The translations under genes and the position numbers were made by a program. From Pseudomonadota bacterium (GTDB lineage Bacteria; Pseudomonadota; Alphaproteobacteria; Acetobacterales; Acetobacteraceae), in NCBI GenBank assembly GCA_021845985.1, contig JAJZES010000043.1, forward strand, positions 124,001 through 188,000: a stretch of 64,000 nt of DNA, given 5' to 3'. The notes under the pieces are model-generated. The model was not told the origin of the DNA, searched no databases, and was given only the letters and a program-made list of their open reading frames with translations. This document shows, in pieces, positions 57,122 through 64,000 of the stretch (its first letter is position 1; every line of letters begins with the position of its first letter).

Positions 57122-58408
57122 CTACTGCAGGTCCGCCTGCAACTCGTCGCGCATCTGCTTCACTGCATCGCCGGCCGCCATCTGTCCGTTGACCGCCGGC
57201 AGGACGAAGTTGTTGGCGGCGTCATAGACCGGCGAGGCGACGCCGGCGATTTTCGAGCTGGGATCGAACACCGCCGTCTTGGCCAGCGTGGCATAGGTGG
57301 CGTTCGGCTCCAGCTTGCGGAACGCCTCGCTGTCGGTGACCGGGCGGAATGCCGGGATGTGGCCGGCATTGGCCCACAGCAGGCTGTGCTGCTCGACCCA
57401 CGAAATCACCTTCATCACCGCGGCAACCTTGTCCGCCGGCACCGGATTGCCGCGACGGTCGGGAATGGCGAAGGAATGACTGTCGGCCCAGGTGGCCGCA
57501 TGGTCGAACAGCACCGGAATCTGCACCGCGCCCCACGCGAAGCCGAGCTTGTGGCTTTTGGCCAGATCAACCATCGTCGGCACTTCCCAGACGCCGTTGA
57601 TGTGCATTGCCGCCTTGCCGGAGGTGAACAGCGCGATCGAGGCCGGATATTCCGCCTGCTTCGGCGCCCAGCCCTGCGCCACCCAGTTGGCCATTGCCGC
57701 CGTCGCGGTCGCCGCCTTGGCCAGACTGTCGCCGGGCATGATCTTGTCGTCGCTGAGGAACGTGCCGCCCTGCTGGTTCAGCATGGTGTAGAAAATACGC
57801 CAGATGGTGGCACCGTCGGCGGTGGCGAAGGACACGCCATACTGCGCCCCGGCGCCGCTCAGCGCCTTCAGCGCATCGTTGAAATGGCTGATTCCGTCGA
57901 GGCCTTTGGGCAGGCCGTCGGCGCCGAGCAGCCCGGCTTTCTGCAACAGATCCTTGTTGTAGTAAAGGATGATCGAGTGGATATCGAGCGGCACGGCATA
58001 GAGCTTGCCGCCGACATGCGCCGCCGCCCAGTCGGAGGGGAAATAGTCGGATTGCGACAGGCCGGCGGCGGCCATCTCGGCGTCGCTGAACGGGCGCAAT
58101 GTGCCGGTGGAAACGCCCAGCGGCAGGCGGGACAGATGATAGGTCATCACGTCCGGCCCCTGCCCGACCGCGGCCGAGGTCTGCACCTTGGTATAGAACG
58201 GCGTGCCCCATTCGAGCGTGGTGCCGTCGATCTCGATGTCGGGGTTTTCGGCGTTGAACTGCTGGATCAGCGCCTTCATGCGCACGCCGTCGCCGCCGCT
58301 GAGGAAGTCCCACCAGACGATTTTGGTCTTGGCCATGGCGGGGCTGGTCAGGGTCATTGCGGCCAGCACGGCGGCCGCGGCAAGGCTGCGCAGTCTCTTT
58401 GCGTTCAT
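57122..58408 (-). CDS. Sugar ABC transporter substrate-binding protein
   Basis: A 428-residue periplasmic binding protein of the CUT1 family (UgpB/MsmE-like). It has a signal peptide (LRSLAAAAVLAAMTLTSPAMA, cleaved before KTKIVWWDFLSGG) and MKALIQQFNAENPDIEIDG, GPDVMTYHLSRL, YAVPLDIHSIILYYNKDLLQKAGL and MHINGVWEVP, all usual in the fold. With the arabinofuranosidase downstream, arabinose-containing oligosaccharides are the likely ligand (inference). ATG 58408 has GGGAGA six bases upstream. It is the first gene of the operon, divergent from its probable regulator. Confidence 0.95.
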   Translation of the reverse strand: MNAKRLRSLAAAAVLAAMTLTSPAMAKTKIVWWDFLSGGDGVRMKALIQQFNAENPDIEIDGTTLEWGTPFYTKVQTSAAVGQGPDVMTYHLSRLPLGVSTGTLRPFSDAEMAAAGLSQSDYFPSDWAAAHVGGKLYAVPLDIHSIILYYNKDLLQKAGLLGADGLPKGLDGISHFNDALKALSGAGAQYGVSFATADGATIWRIFYTMLNQQGGTFLSDDKIMPGDSLAKAATATAAMANWVAQGWAPKQAEYPASIALFTSGKAAMHINGVWEVPTMVDLAKSHKLGFAWGAVQIPVLFDHAATWADSHSFAIPDRRGNPVPADKVAAVMKVISWVEQHSLLWANAGHIPAFRPVTDSEAFRKLEPNATYATLAKTAVFDPSSKIAGVASPVYDAANNFVLPAVNGQMAAGDAVKQMRDELQADLQ

Positions 58409-58476
58409 GGACGTCTCCCTGCGATGAGGTGGTCCGGTCGCGCGGCAGCACCGCTCGCCTGCCCATTTCCTCTGCT

Positions 58477-58492
58477 ATTGGTATTATCATAT
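58477..58492. promoter_or_regulatory. Putative operator for the FadR-type regulator
   Basis: In the intergenic region between the binding protein gene and the divergent regulator gene lies ATTGGTATTATCATAT. The left half ATTGGTAT equals half of the operator type used by UxuR/ExuR-like FadR-subfamily regulators; the right half is only partly symmetrical. The site is the only such sequence I see here. Confidence 0.4.
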
Positions 58493-58550
58493 GCTGCTGT
58501 GGCTGTCGATCGCCTTTGCGCGTGCGGCGGAGGGAGGAACCGGACACGAG

Positions 58551-59324
58551 ATGCTGGAACGCGAGCCGCTGGTGATCGGCACCATGACGGCGCAGATCGA
58601 GCGCAGCCTCGGCATGCGCATCGTCTCGGGCGAGTTCAGCCCCGGCGACGCCCTGCCGATCGAGAGCGAATTGTGCGAAATCTACGGCGTCAGCCGGACC
58701 ACGGTGCGCGAGGCGGTCAAGGGACTGGCGGCGAAGCGACTGCTGGAGGTGTCGCCGAAGGTCGGTACCCGGGTGCTGCCCTTCGCCGACTGGAACCTGC
58801 TCGACCGTGACGTGCTGGCGTGGCGGCTGCATGCCCAGTTCGACCGCAAGATCGTCGAGGATATTTTCGAAATGCGGCTGTGCTTCGAGCCGCGCGCGGC
58901 GGCGCTGGCGGCGCGTGACGGCACCGCGGAGGACCATGCGCTGATCGCCCGCCACTGCGCCGACCTGGAGGCGGCCTATGCCGAGCGGCTGCCCGACCGG
59001 GTGGCCAGCGAGGCGGCGCTGCAATTCCACCTCGCCGTGGTCAACGCCTCGCGCAACGGGCTGTTCGTGACCATCGGCAGCGCCATCAAATCGGCGCTGC
59101 GGGTGTCCTCGGAGATGCTGCAGCGCCAGGCCGCGCGCCCGGCGGAGGACATCGACCTGCACGCCCGCGTCGCCGAGGCGATCCTTGCCCGCCAGCAGCT
59201 TCCGGCGGCGGCGGCGATGGAGGCGCTGCTGCTGGCGTGGCGCCAACGATTGGAACCGCTGACGGTCGGGCAGGCGCCGCCACCCGACGCCGCCGGCCGC
59301 GGCCGCCGCGGCCGCCGCCTCTAG
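58551..59324 (+). CDS. GntR/FadR family transcription regulator
   Basis: A 257-residue regulator with an N-terminal winged helix (RIVSGEFSPGDALPIESELCEIYGVSRTTVREAVKGLAAKRLLEV, about residues 25-75) and a C-terminal FCD ligand-binding domain (DIFEMRLCFEPRAAALAA, FHLAVVNASRNGLF, HARVAEAILA with metal-binding Asp/His positions). It is divergent from the arabinoside operon and so probably its repressor, released by a sugar or sugar acid. The start is uncertain: ATG 58551 fits the family, while the frame is open to 58491. The C-terminus ends in a basic RGRRGRRL tail. Confidence 0.9.
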   Translation: MLEREPLVIGTMTAQIERSLGMRIVSGEFSPGDALPIESELCEIYGVSRTTVREAVKGLAAKRLLEVSPKVGTRVLPFADWNLLDRDVLAWRLHAQFDRKIVEDIFEMRLCFEPRAAALAARDGTAEDHALIARHCADLEAAYAERLPDRVASEAALQFHLAVVNASRNGLFVTIGSAIKSALRVSSEMLQRQAARPAEDIDLHARVAEAILARQQLPAAAAMEALLLAWRQRLEPLTVGQAPPPDAAGRGRRGRRL

Positions 59325-59761
59325 TGGTCCGAGGCCACCGGCGCGGCAGCGCACGTTGGCATCGGGCCACCAGCAACGGCATTTGTTTACTCGTCAGAAA
59401 CAATGCTGATCTCGATTATTTTCATACAAAATTCTACGTTGACTCTGTGGGTTGAACGACCTACGCGGGATTTCCATCACGCTTCGCCCTCGACGCCGTC
59501 GAAAAGATGCGGCTCGGATATTATCGTTTCTTGTAATTCACTACGTCGTCGTGCGCGACCGTCAGACGCGACGGCCGCGGCGGGCATCACGTCACTTGAT
59601 CGGAATGTTCTAAATCTGTTCTTAATTGCTGAACCGCATTTTAAAACAGAGGGTTATTAGACCGAAATTGGTTGACGCAGCGTGGCGATGAGAATACGTG
59701 GTATCAATGTGTCGGCAGGCCAATTGCTAAGGCACAGAAACAGAGGGAAGTGGAGTCTAAT
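59325..59761. other. Intergenic region upstream of the Flp pilin gene
   Basis: In 437 bases I see no gene. From about 59390 on the base composition drops to clearly more A+T-rich than the rest of the window, which is usual for the leader of a highly expressed flp gene. A TTGACT box lies at about 59438-59443, but no matching -10 box is clear. The region around 59595-59660 (AT-rich, ttcttaattg, ttttaaaaca) is the most likely promoter of flp. Confidence 0.4.
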
Positions 59762-59938
59762 ATGATCAAGCAACTGCTCCAGCGTTACCTGGGCCCGGTG
59801 ATGAGCGAGAAGGACGGTGTCAGCTCGCTCGAATACGCCGTGCTGGCGGTCGGTATCGTCATCGTCGTGGCCACCGCCGCGGTCACTCTCGGCACCAAGG
59901 TTACTGACGTATTCAACACCGTCGGCTCGAGCCTGTAA
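59762..59938 (+). CDS. flp: Flp-type pilin (Tad pilus major subunit)
   Basis: A 58-residue prepilin of the Flp family, the building block of Tad (type IVc) pili used in attachment. The leader ends in Gly before VSSLEYAVLAVGIVIV, with the Glu at position +5 of the mature chain and the family's EY pair. CpaA should cut after that Gly. The hydrophobic helix and a short C-terminus (TKVTDVFNTVGSSL) follow. ATG 59762 has GGAG eight bases upstream. It opens the tad locus. Confidence 0.95.
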   Translation: MIKQLLQRYLGPVMSEKDGVSSLEYAVLAVGIVIVVATAAVTLGTKVTDVFNTVGSSL

Positions 59939-59955
59939 GGCGGCGCGGTCGCGCG

Positions 59956-59999
59956 CGGCGGAGGGTTCGGCACCGTAAGACTCGGCCCGCTCTCCGCCG
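59956..59999 (+). terminator. Hairpin downstream of flp (attenuator or terminator candidate)
   Basis: The 8-bp arms CGGCGGAG (59956-59963) and CTCCGCCG (59992-59999) are perfectly complementary, with a 28-base loop that may fold further. There is no T-run. The position just behind flp suggests partial termination, which would keep pilin in excess over the assembly genes. Confidence 0.35.
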
Positions 60000-60070
60000 A
60001 CGTGACCATCCGCACCGCTTGACGGTGGCCACTGGTCTTCATCGGTTCTTACTAAGAACGGATTGCCGCC

Positions 60071-60592
60071 TTGCACGTCTTGGCGCCGCTGCTGTCTGTC
60101 GCTTGCCTGGTGCCGCTCGGCTACGCCGCCTGGAGCGACATTGCCCGGCGACTGATCCCCGATTGGGCGCCGGCCTGGCTGGCGGCACTCGGAATAGCCG
60201 CCGGAGTGTTGCGCGGCCCTCATGCACTGCTGTTTTCCGCCGCCACCGCCGCCATCCTGTTCGCCGCTCTGGCGGTGCTGCATGGCCGCGGCATTCTCGG
60301 CGGCGGCGATGTGAAACTCGCCGCAGCGGTGGCGATCGGCCTGCCGGCCAGCGCGGTCGGCAGCTTCCTCGCCGCCACCGCGCTGGCTGGCGGCGTCATC
60401 GCCCTGGTGCATCTGGCGCTGCGCCCGCTCGCCCCGTCGGTGCAGGTGGCGCGGCGCACCCCGCCGTCGCGCTGGTCGCTGCCGCGGCGGGTCTGGGCCA
60501 CCGAGTGCTGGCGCATCCGCCGCCGCGGCTCACTGCCCTACGGCGTCGCCATCGTTGCCGGCGGCGTCATAACACTGTTCGGCGGAGGCTGA
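60071..60592 (+). CDS. cpaA: Prepilin peptidase CpaA/TadV (A24 family)
   Basis: A 173-residue integral membrane aspartic peptidase that cleaves the Flp leader. The two catalytic Asp lie in AAWSDIARRLIPDW and LGGGDVKLAAAVAIG, the second being the GxGD motif. The protein has about five helices and a C-terminal SLPYGVAIVAGGV, which is typical. The start is probably TTG 60071; no other start gives the first helix, and the ribosome-binding site is weak. Confidence 0.92.
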   Translation: MHVLAPLLSVACLVPLGYAAWSDIARRLIPDWAPAWLAALGIAAGVLRGPHALLFSAATAAILFAALAVLHGRGILGGGDVKLAAAVAIGLPASAVGSFLAATALAGGVIALVHLALRPLAPSVQVARRTPPSRWSLPRRVWATECWRIRRRGSLPYGVAIVAGGVITLFGGG

Positions 60593-60596
60593 TCCG

Positions 60597-61439
60597 ATGC
60601 CGCTCCGCCTTGTCCTGTTCGGCCTGCTGCTCGGCGCCGCCGCGGTGCTGGGCGTGGTGCTCTACCAGGTCTCCCTGCCGGCTCCCGCCAGCCCCGCCGC
60701 GGTCGCCGCCAGCGCGCCGCCGCCGCCGCTGCGCCTCGGCTACCTCGCCGCGGCCCGCGCCCTGCCCGCCGGCACCCTGGTCCGGGACGCCGATTTCACC
60801 GTCAAATCGGTGATGGCCGACCAGATGCCGGCCAACGCCATTCCCGACAACGCCGACGCACGGGCCAACCTGCGCGGTGCGCTGGTGGCCCAATATATCG
60901 ACGCCGGCGCCCCGGTGACGCTGGAAAACGTGCTGCGCCCGCGCGACCGCGGCTTCCTCGCCGCGGTGCTGATGCCCGGCACCCGTGCCGTATCGGTCGC
61001 CGTCGATGCCGTCACCGGCGTCGCCGGGCTGATCTGGCCGGGCGATCATGTCGATGTGCTGCTGACCCAGGAGATGGACGCCAGTTCGGCCTCGCCGGCG
61101 CGCCGGGTGATGAGCCGCATCATCCTGACCGAGGCCCGCGTCATCGCCGTCGATCAGCAGATGGTTCAGGGCGCCAGCGGCGAAAACGGCGCGCCGGGGC
61201 GCGTCGCCCGCACCGTCACTCTTGAGGTCACACCCGAGCAGGCCGAGCGGCTCGCCGTCAGCCAGCGCATGGGTTTCCTGTCGCTCGCCATCCGTCCGCT
61301 GCAGGACAGCCAGATCGCCACCCGCAGCACCGTGTTCGGCGGCGACATCTCCCCTGAACTGTCGCGCGGCGCCGCCGCGCCCGGCCCGAGCGTGCAGGTC
61401 ATTCAGGGCGACCAACGCAGCGAGGTTCGCTTCCGGTGA
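60597..61439 (+). CDS. cpaB: Flp pilus assembly protein CpaB (RcpC)
   Basis: A 280-residue periplasmic Tad pilus protein with an N-terminal membrane anchor (RLVLFGLLLGAAAVLGVVLYQV). The SAF-like domain follows (LRLGYLAAARALPAGTLVRDADF; LMPGTRAVSVAVDAVTGVAGLIWPGDHVDVLLT). The C-terminal part has RTVTLEVTPEQAERLAVSQRMGFLSLAIRP, as in the family. It connects to the secretin. The stop overlaps the cpaC start (GTGA). Confidence 0.94.
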   Translation: MPLRLVLFGLLLGAAAVLGVVLYQVSLPAPASPAAVAASAPPPPLRLGYLAAARALPAGTLVRDADFTVKSVMADQMPANAIPDNADARANLRGALVAQYIDAGAPVTLENVLRPRDRGFLAAVLMPGTRAVSVAVDAVTGVAGLIWPGDHVDVLLTQEMDASSASPARRVMSRIILTEARVIAVDQQMVQGASGENGAPGRVARTVTLEVTPEQAERLAVSQRMGFLSLAIRPLQDSQIATRSTVFGGDISPELSRGAAAPGPSVQVIQGDQRSEVRFR

Positions 61440-62962
61440 AAACGCTGCATCGACTGGCGCTGGCCGCCCTGCTCGTCGCCGGTCCGGCGCGGGCGCAACA
61501 ACCGCCGGCGCCGCCACCATCCGCGCCGCCATCGGCCGCGCCCGATCAGCCGCTGACCCGCACCCTGACGCTGCAGGTCGGCACCGGCACGCTGCTGCGC
61601 CTGCCGGCGCCGGCGGCGACGGTGATGTCGGCCCAGCCGGCCATCGCGCGGGTGCAGCCGGCCTCGCCGACCAGCCTGTTCCTGATGGGCGTTGCCCCCG
61701 GCCACACCAACATCATCGCCACCAACGATGCCGGTATGCCGATCGCCCAGTACGACATCAACGTCATCCCGCCCGCCGGCCAGGCCGCGCCGCCCGCCCC
61801 CACCACCGCCAGCGCCGGTGGCGGCGGTGGCGAACCACCGCCGGCGGCGGTGGTGACCCCGGCGCAGGCAGCCGCCATCCGCGCCGCCATCATGCAAATG
61901 GTGCCGGGCGCCGCCGAGATCCGCGTCAGCCCGCTCGGCCATGCCGTGGTGCTCGCCGGCACCGTCACCACTCCGGCCGCCGCGGCACAGGCCTCCGCCA
62001 TCGCCCATGGCCTGCTCGACGCCAAGGCCGAGGTGATCGCCCAGATGCTGGTACTCGGCCGGCTGCAGGTCAACGTGCGCGTCCGCGTCGCCGAGATCAG
62101 CCGCAACATCACCCGCGAGCTTGGTCTCAACTGGCAGGCGCTCGGCAACAACAACGGCGGCTGGCGCTACGGCATCATGAGCGGCATTGCCGCCGCCACC
62201 GGCATCAGCGCGACGCAGCCGGTCGGCACCACCCCGCTCGGCAACGTCCCGAGCGGGCAGATCGGCGCCGGCTACCACAACAATCTGTTCGGTCTCGACG
62301 GGCTGATCGACGCGCTGGCGGCCGACCAGTTGGTCACCATCCTGGCCGAGCCAAACCTCACCGCGCTCTCCGGCGAATCCGCCAGCTTCCTCGCCGGCGG
62401 CGAGTTTCCGGTGCCGATCTCCGGCGTCGGGATCGGCAACACCACGACGATTTCCGTCGATTTCAAGCAGTTCGGCGTCAGTCTTACGGTGGTGCCGACG
62501 GTGCTGTCAGAGAACCGCCTGAACCTGCGGGTGCGCCCCGAGGTCAGCGAACTGTCCTCCACCGGCGCGGTTAACATGCCGATCGGCAATGGCTCGCTGA
62601 CCATCCCGGCGCTCACCGTGCGCCGCGCCGAAACCACCGTTGAGCTGGGCAGCGGCCAGAGCTTCGCCATTGCCGGGCTGCTGCAGAAGACCTCGACCGA
62701 CGTGACCAACGCCATCCCCGGCCTCGGCGAGACCCCGGTGCTGGGTGCGCTGTTCAAGTCCAACTCGTTTCAGCGCGGCGAGAGCGAGTTGGTGATCGTG
62801 GTCACGCCCTACATCGTCCGTCCCGCCGATTCGCCGCGCGATCTTGCTCTGCCGACCGATGGCGTGCGTCCGGCGACCGATCTCGACCGCGTGTTGTTCG
62901 GTCGCCAGATCGCACCGACGGCCGGCGCCACGCCGCTCGATGCCGGGTTCATCGTCAAATGA
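61436..62962 (+). CDS. cpaC: Flp pilus secretin CpaC (RcpA)
   Basis: A 508-residue outer-membrane secretin for the Tad pilus. It has a signal peptide, an N0-type domain (TLTLQVGTGTLLRLPAPAATV), a BON-like part (about 150-210), and the secretin core with RVRVAEISRNITRELGLNW, ILAEPNLTALSGESASFLAGGEFPVPI, FGVSLTVVPTVLSENRLNLRVRPEVSEL and ELVIVVTPYIVRP. A Pro/Gly-rich insert lies at about 115-145. It starts at GTG 61436. Confidence 0.95.
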   Translation: MKTLHRLALAALLVAGPARAQQPPAPPPSAPPSAAPDQPLTRTLTLQVGTGTLLRLPAPAATVMSAQPAIARVQPASPTSLFLMGVAPGHTNIIATNDAGMPIAQYDINVIPPAGQAAPPAPTTASAGGGGGEPPPAAVVTPAQAAAIRAAIMQMVPGAAEIRVSPLGHAVVLAGTVTTPAAAAQASAIAHGLLDAKAEVIAQMLVLGRLQVNVRVRVAEISRNITRELGLNWQALGNNNGGWRYGIMSGIAAATGISATQPVGTTPLGNVPSGQIGAGYHNNLFGLDGLIDALAADQLVTILAEPNLTALSGESASFLAGGEFPVPISGVGIGNTTTISVDFKQFGVSLTVVPTVLSENRLNLRVRPEVSELSSTGAVNMPIGNGSLTIPALTVRRAETTVELGSGQSFAIAGLLQKTSTDVTNAIPGLGETPVLGALFKSNSFQRGESELVIVVTPYIVRPADSPRDLALPTDGVRPATDLDRVLFGRQIAPTAGATPLDAGFIVK

Positions 62963-62973
62963 AGGGGGGTCAA

Positions 62974-63330
62974 ATGAACAGCGACATGATGCGTGCCGTC
63001 CACCGCGTGATCCCGCCGCTGCTGCTGGCGGTTGTCTCGTCACTGGTGCTGGCCGGCTGCGACCAGATGCAGGAACCCTATAACCGCCCGTTCACCTGGG
63101 CGCCGACCGGGGTGAACGAGGCCAATCTGCGAAGCATGATCGACGATCCGCGCGATCTCTCGGCCGGCAAGACCGCCAGTGGCAGCCTCTCCGTCGAGGC
63201 GGTGCCGCCGGTCGCCCGACTGCTGTCCGGCCAGCGCGCGCCGCTCTCGACGGAGAGTGCTTCCGGCATCGGCTCGTCCACAACCACCGCCCCTACCCCT
63301 GCGGTTCCCAATGCTGGCCCGCAGCAATAA
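62974..63330 (+). CDS. Lipoprotein of the Tad locus (CpaD position)
   Basis: A 118-residue lipoprotein with signal peptide and lipobox LVLAGC. It lies between cpaC and cpaE, where CpaD (secretin pilotin-like lipoprotein) is normally encoded, but it is only about half the length. The start of the mature chain (DQMQEPYNRPFTWAPTGVNEANL, then MIDDPRDLSAG) resembles the N-terminal part of CpaD-like proteins in Rhodospirillales. The rest is Ser/Thr/Pro-rich. It starts at ATG 62974 with AGGGGGG upstream; its end overlaps cpaE by 20 bases. Confidence 0.82.
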   Translation: MNSDMMRAVHRVIPPLLLAVVSSLVLAGCDQMQEPYNRPFTWAPTGVNEANLRSMIDDPRDLSAGKTASGSLSVEAVPPVARLLSGQRAPLSTESASGIGSSTTTAPTPAVPNAGPQQ

Positions 63331-64000
63331 CGCCGAGGCGCCGGCACCGCCCCCGGGGCTCGAGACCGAGCGCAGGATCGTCGCGTTCATCGACGACGAG
63401 GCCAGCACCGCGGCACTGCGCGCCGGGCTTGCCGGCCTTGGCGACCTGATGGAGGTCAAACGCGGCGGGTTGCGCCAGGCGGTGCGGTTCTTGCGCACCC
63501 TCGCCCCGGTCTCCGCCGCCATCATCGACATTTCCGGTCTGGCCGACCCGCGCACCGATCTCGACGAGCTGGCGCGCGTCTGTCCGCCCGATGTCGGCGT
63601 GTTTCTGATCGGCGAGAACACCGATATCGGCTTTTATCGCCTCGTCGTCCACGACCTTGGCGCCACCGATTACGTGCCCAAGCCACTGACCCGCGATCTC
63701 GTGCAGCGGCTGCTGCTGCCGCGGCTGTCGGGGGCGGCGCCGGATCTTCCCGACGCCCGCGCCGGCCACGTCATCGCCGTGTGCGGTGCCCGCGGCGGCG
63801 TCGGCGCCACCACCATCGCCGTCAACGCGGCGCTGCGCCTCGCCGGGCTTGGGCAAGGCCAGTCGGCGCTGCTCGACCTCAATCTGCGCAACGGCACCGC
63901 GGCGATGATGCTGGGGGCCAAGCCCGGCCCCGGCCTGCGCATCGCGCTGCAGGAGCCGGCGCGCATCGACGCTCTGTTCCTCGAACGCGTGGCGATCTCG
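63311..64000 (+). CDS. cpaE: Pilus assembly ATPase CpaE/TadZ (3' partial)
   Basis: The first 230 residues of a Tad pilus localisation protein, cut by the window end. The N-terminal receiver-like domain (about 18-130) reads RIVAFIDDEAST, AAIIDISGLADPRTDLDELA, VFLIGENTDIG and DYVPKPLTRDLVQRLL. A MinD-like ATPase follows with the deviant Walker A GARGGVGATT (about 162-171) and LLDLNLRNGTAAMML. The phospho-acceptor Asp appears to be present as part of IIDIS. The start is ATG 63311, inside the lipoprotein gene. Confidence 0.92.
   Translation, partial: MLARSNNAEAPAPPPGLETERRIVAFIDDEASTAALRAGLAGLGDLMEVKRGGLRQAVRFLRTLAPVSAAIIDISGLADPRTDLDELARVCPPDVGVFLIGENTDIGFYRLVVHDLGATDYVPKPLTRDLVQRLLLPRLSGAAPDLPDARAGHVIAVCGARGGVGATTIAVNAALRLAGLGQGQSALLDLNLRNGTAAMMLGAKPGPGLRIALQEPARIDALFLERVAIS

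Noticed and set aside
1-64000. CRISPR arrays, tRNA and rRNA genes, insertion sequences
   Set aside because: No regularly spaced repeats, cloverleaf-like sequences, rRNA segments or IS transposases were recognised anywhere in the window; the only transposase is the MuA homologue.

Overview
The window is very GC-rich DNA from an alphaproteobacterium. The gene families (a GcrA-type regulator inside the phage, tail genes like those of gene transfer agents (GTA), a Tad pilus locus, a Hint-domain surface protein, tartrate and arabinoside genes) fit Rhodospirillales/Acetobacteraceae best, but that placement is inference. Coordinates 12499-47974 are a complete Mu-type transposable prophage. The rest is host chromosome.

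Left host part (1-12498): the 3' part of a molybdate-binding protein (modA); a small secreted protein; a minus-strand run of AI-2E-type permease, two peptide-type ABC permeases, two ABC ATPases and a YraN nuclease-like protein, joined by short overlaps; a type II NADH dehydrogenase; a polytopic membrane protein with a broken copy of its own 3' end beside it; two MDR-family oxidoreductases; and a short secreted protein whose upstream region received the prophage.

Prophage (12499-47974, 35,476 bp): both ends were found from the sequence. Each starts with TGT plus four bases and then an 18-bp transposase-site-like motif. The left end has three such motifs and the right end two in inverted orientation, and the element is flanked by a 5-bp target duplication TTGAT. 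Gene order: repressor (minus strand); Ner, ParB-like protein, regulators, MuA transposase, MuB ATPase, GcrA-like protein, Gam, GemA, Mor-like activator; then lysis genes, DUF2730, a winged-helix protein, DUF3486, large terminase, a portal-MuF protein with a toxin-like C-terminus, four small cargo genes, protease/scaffold, capsid, connector and siphovirus tail genes with a -1 frameshift tail chaperone. The tail tip resembles the Rhodobacter gene transfer agent (gp12-gp15), followed by a fibre and a Dam-like methylase. Three genes carry lesions: an early gene (frameshift), muB (nonsense) and dam (frameshift). The prophage may therefore be decaying although its ends look intact.

Right host part (47980-64000): a SelD-associated type flavoprotein; a chimeric remnant joining a truncated Hint-domain protein to a glycosyltransferase fragment that also has an internal stop; a tartrate dehydrogenase; a secreted double peptidoglycan-binding protein; a catabolic operon of GH51 arabinofuranosidase plus sugar ABC transporter (binding protein and two permeases, no ATPase) with a divergent FadR-type regulator; and the start of a Tad/Flp pilus operon (flp, cpaA, cpaB, cpaC, a lipoprotein, cpaE running off the window).

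The least expected structures are: (i) two copies of a small intercistronic element in the prophage with identical flanks but different, fully paired hairpins; (ii) four consecutive hairpins inside a 38-codon frame before the methylase; (iii) the portal-MuF-toxin fusion with its cargo genes; and (iv) the phage-encoded GcrA homologue.
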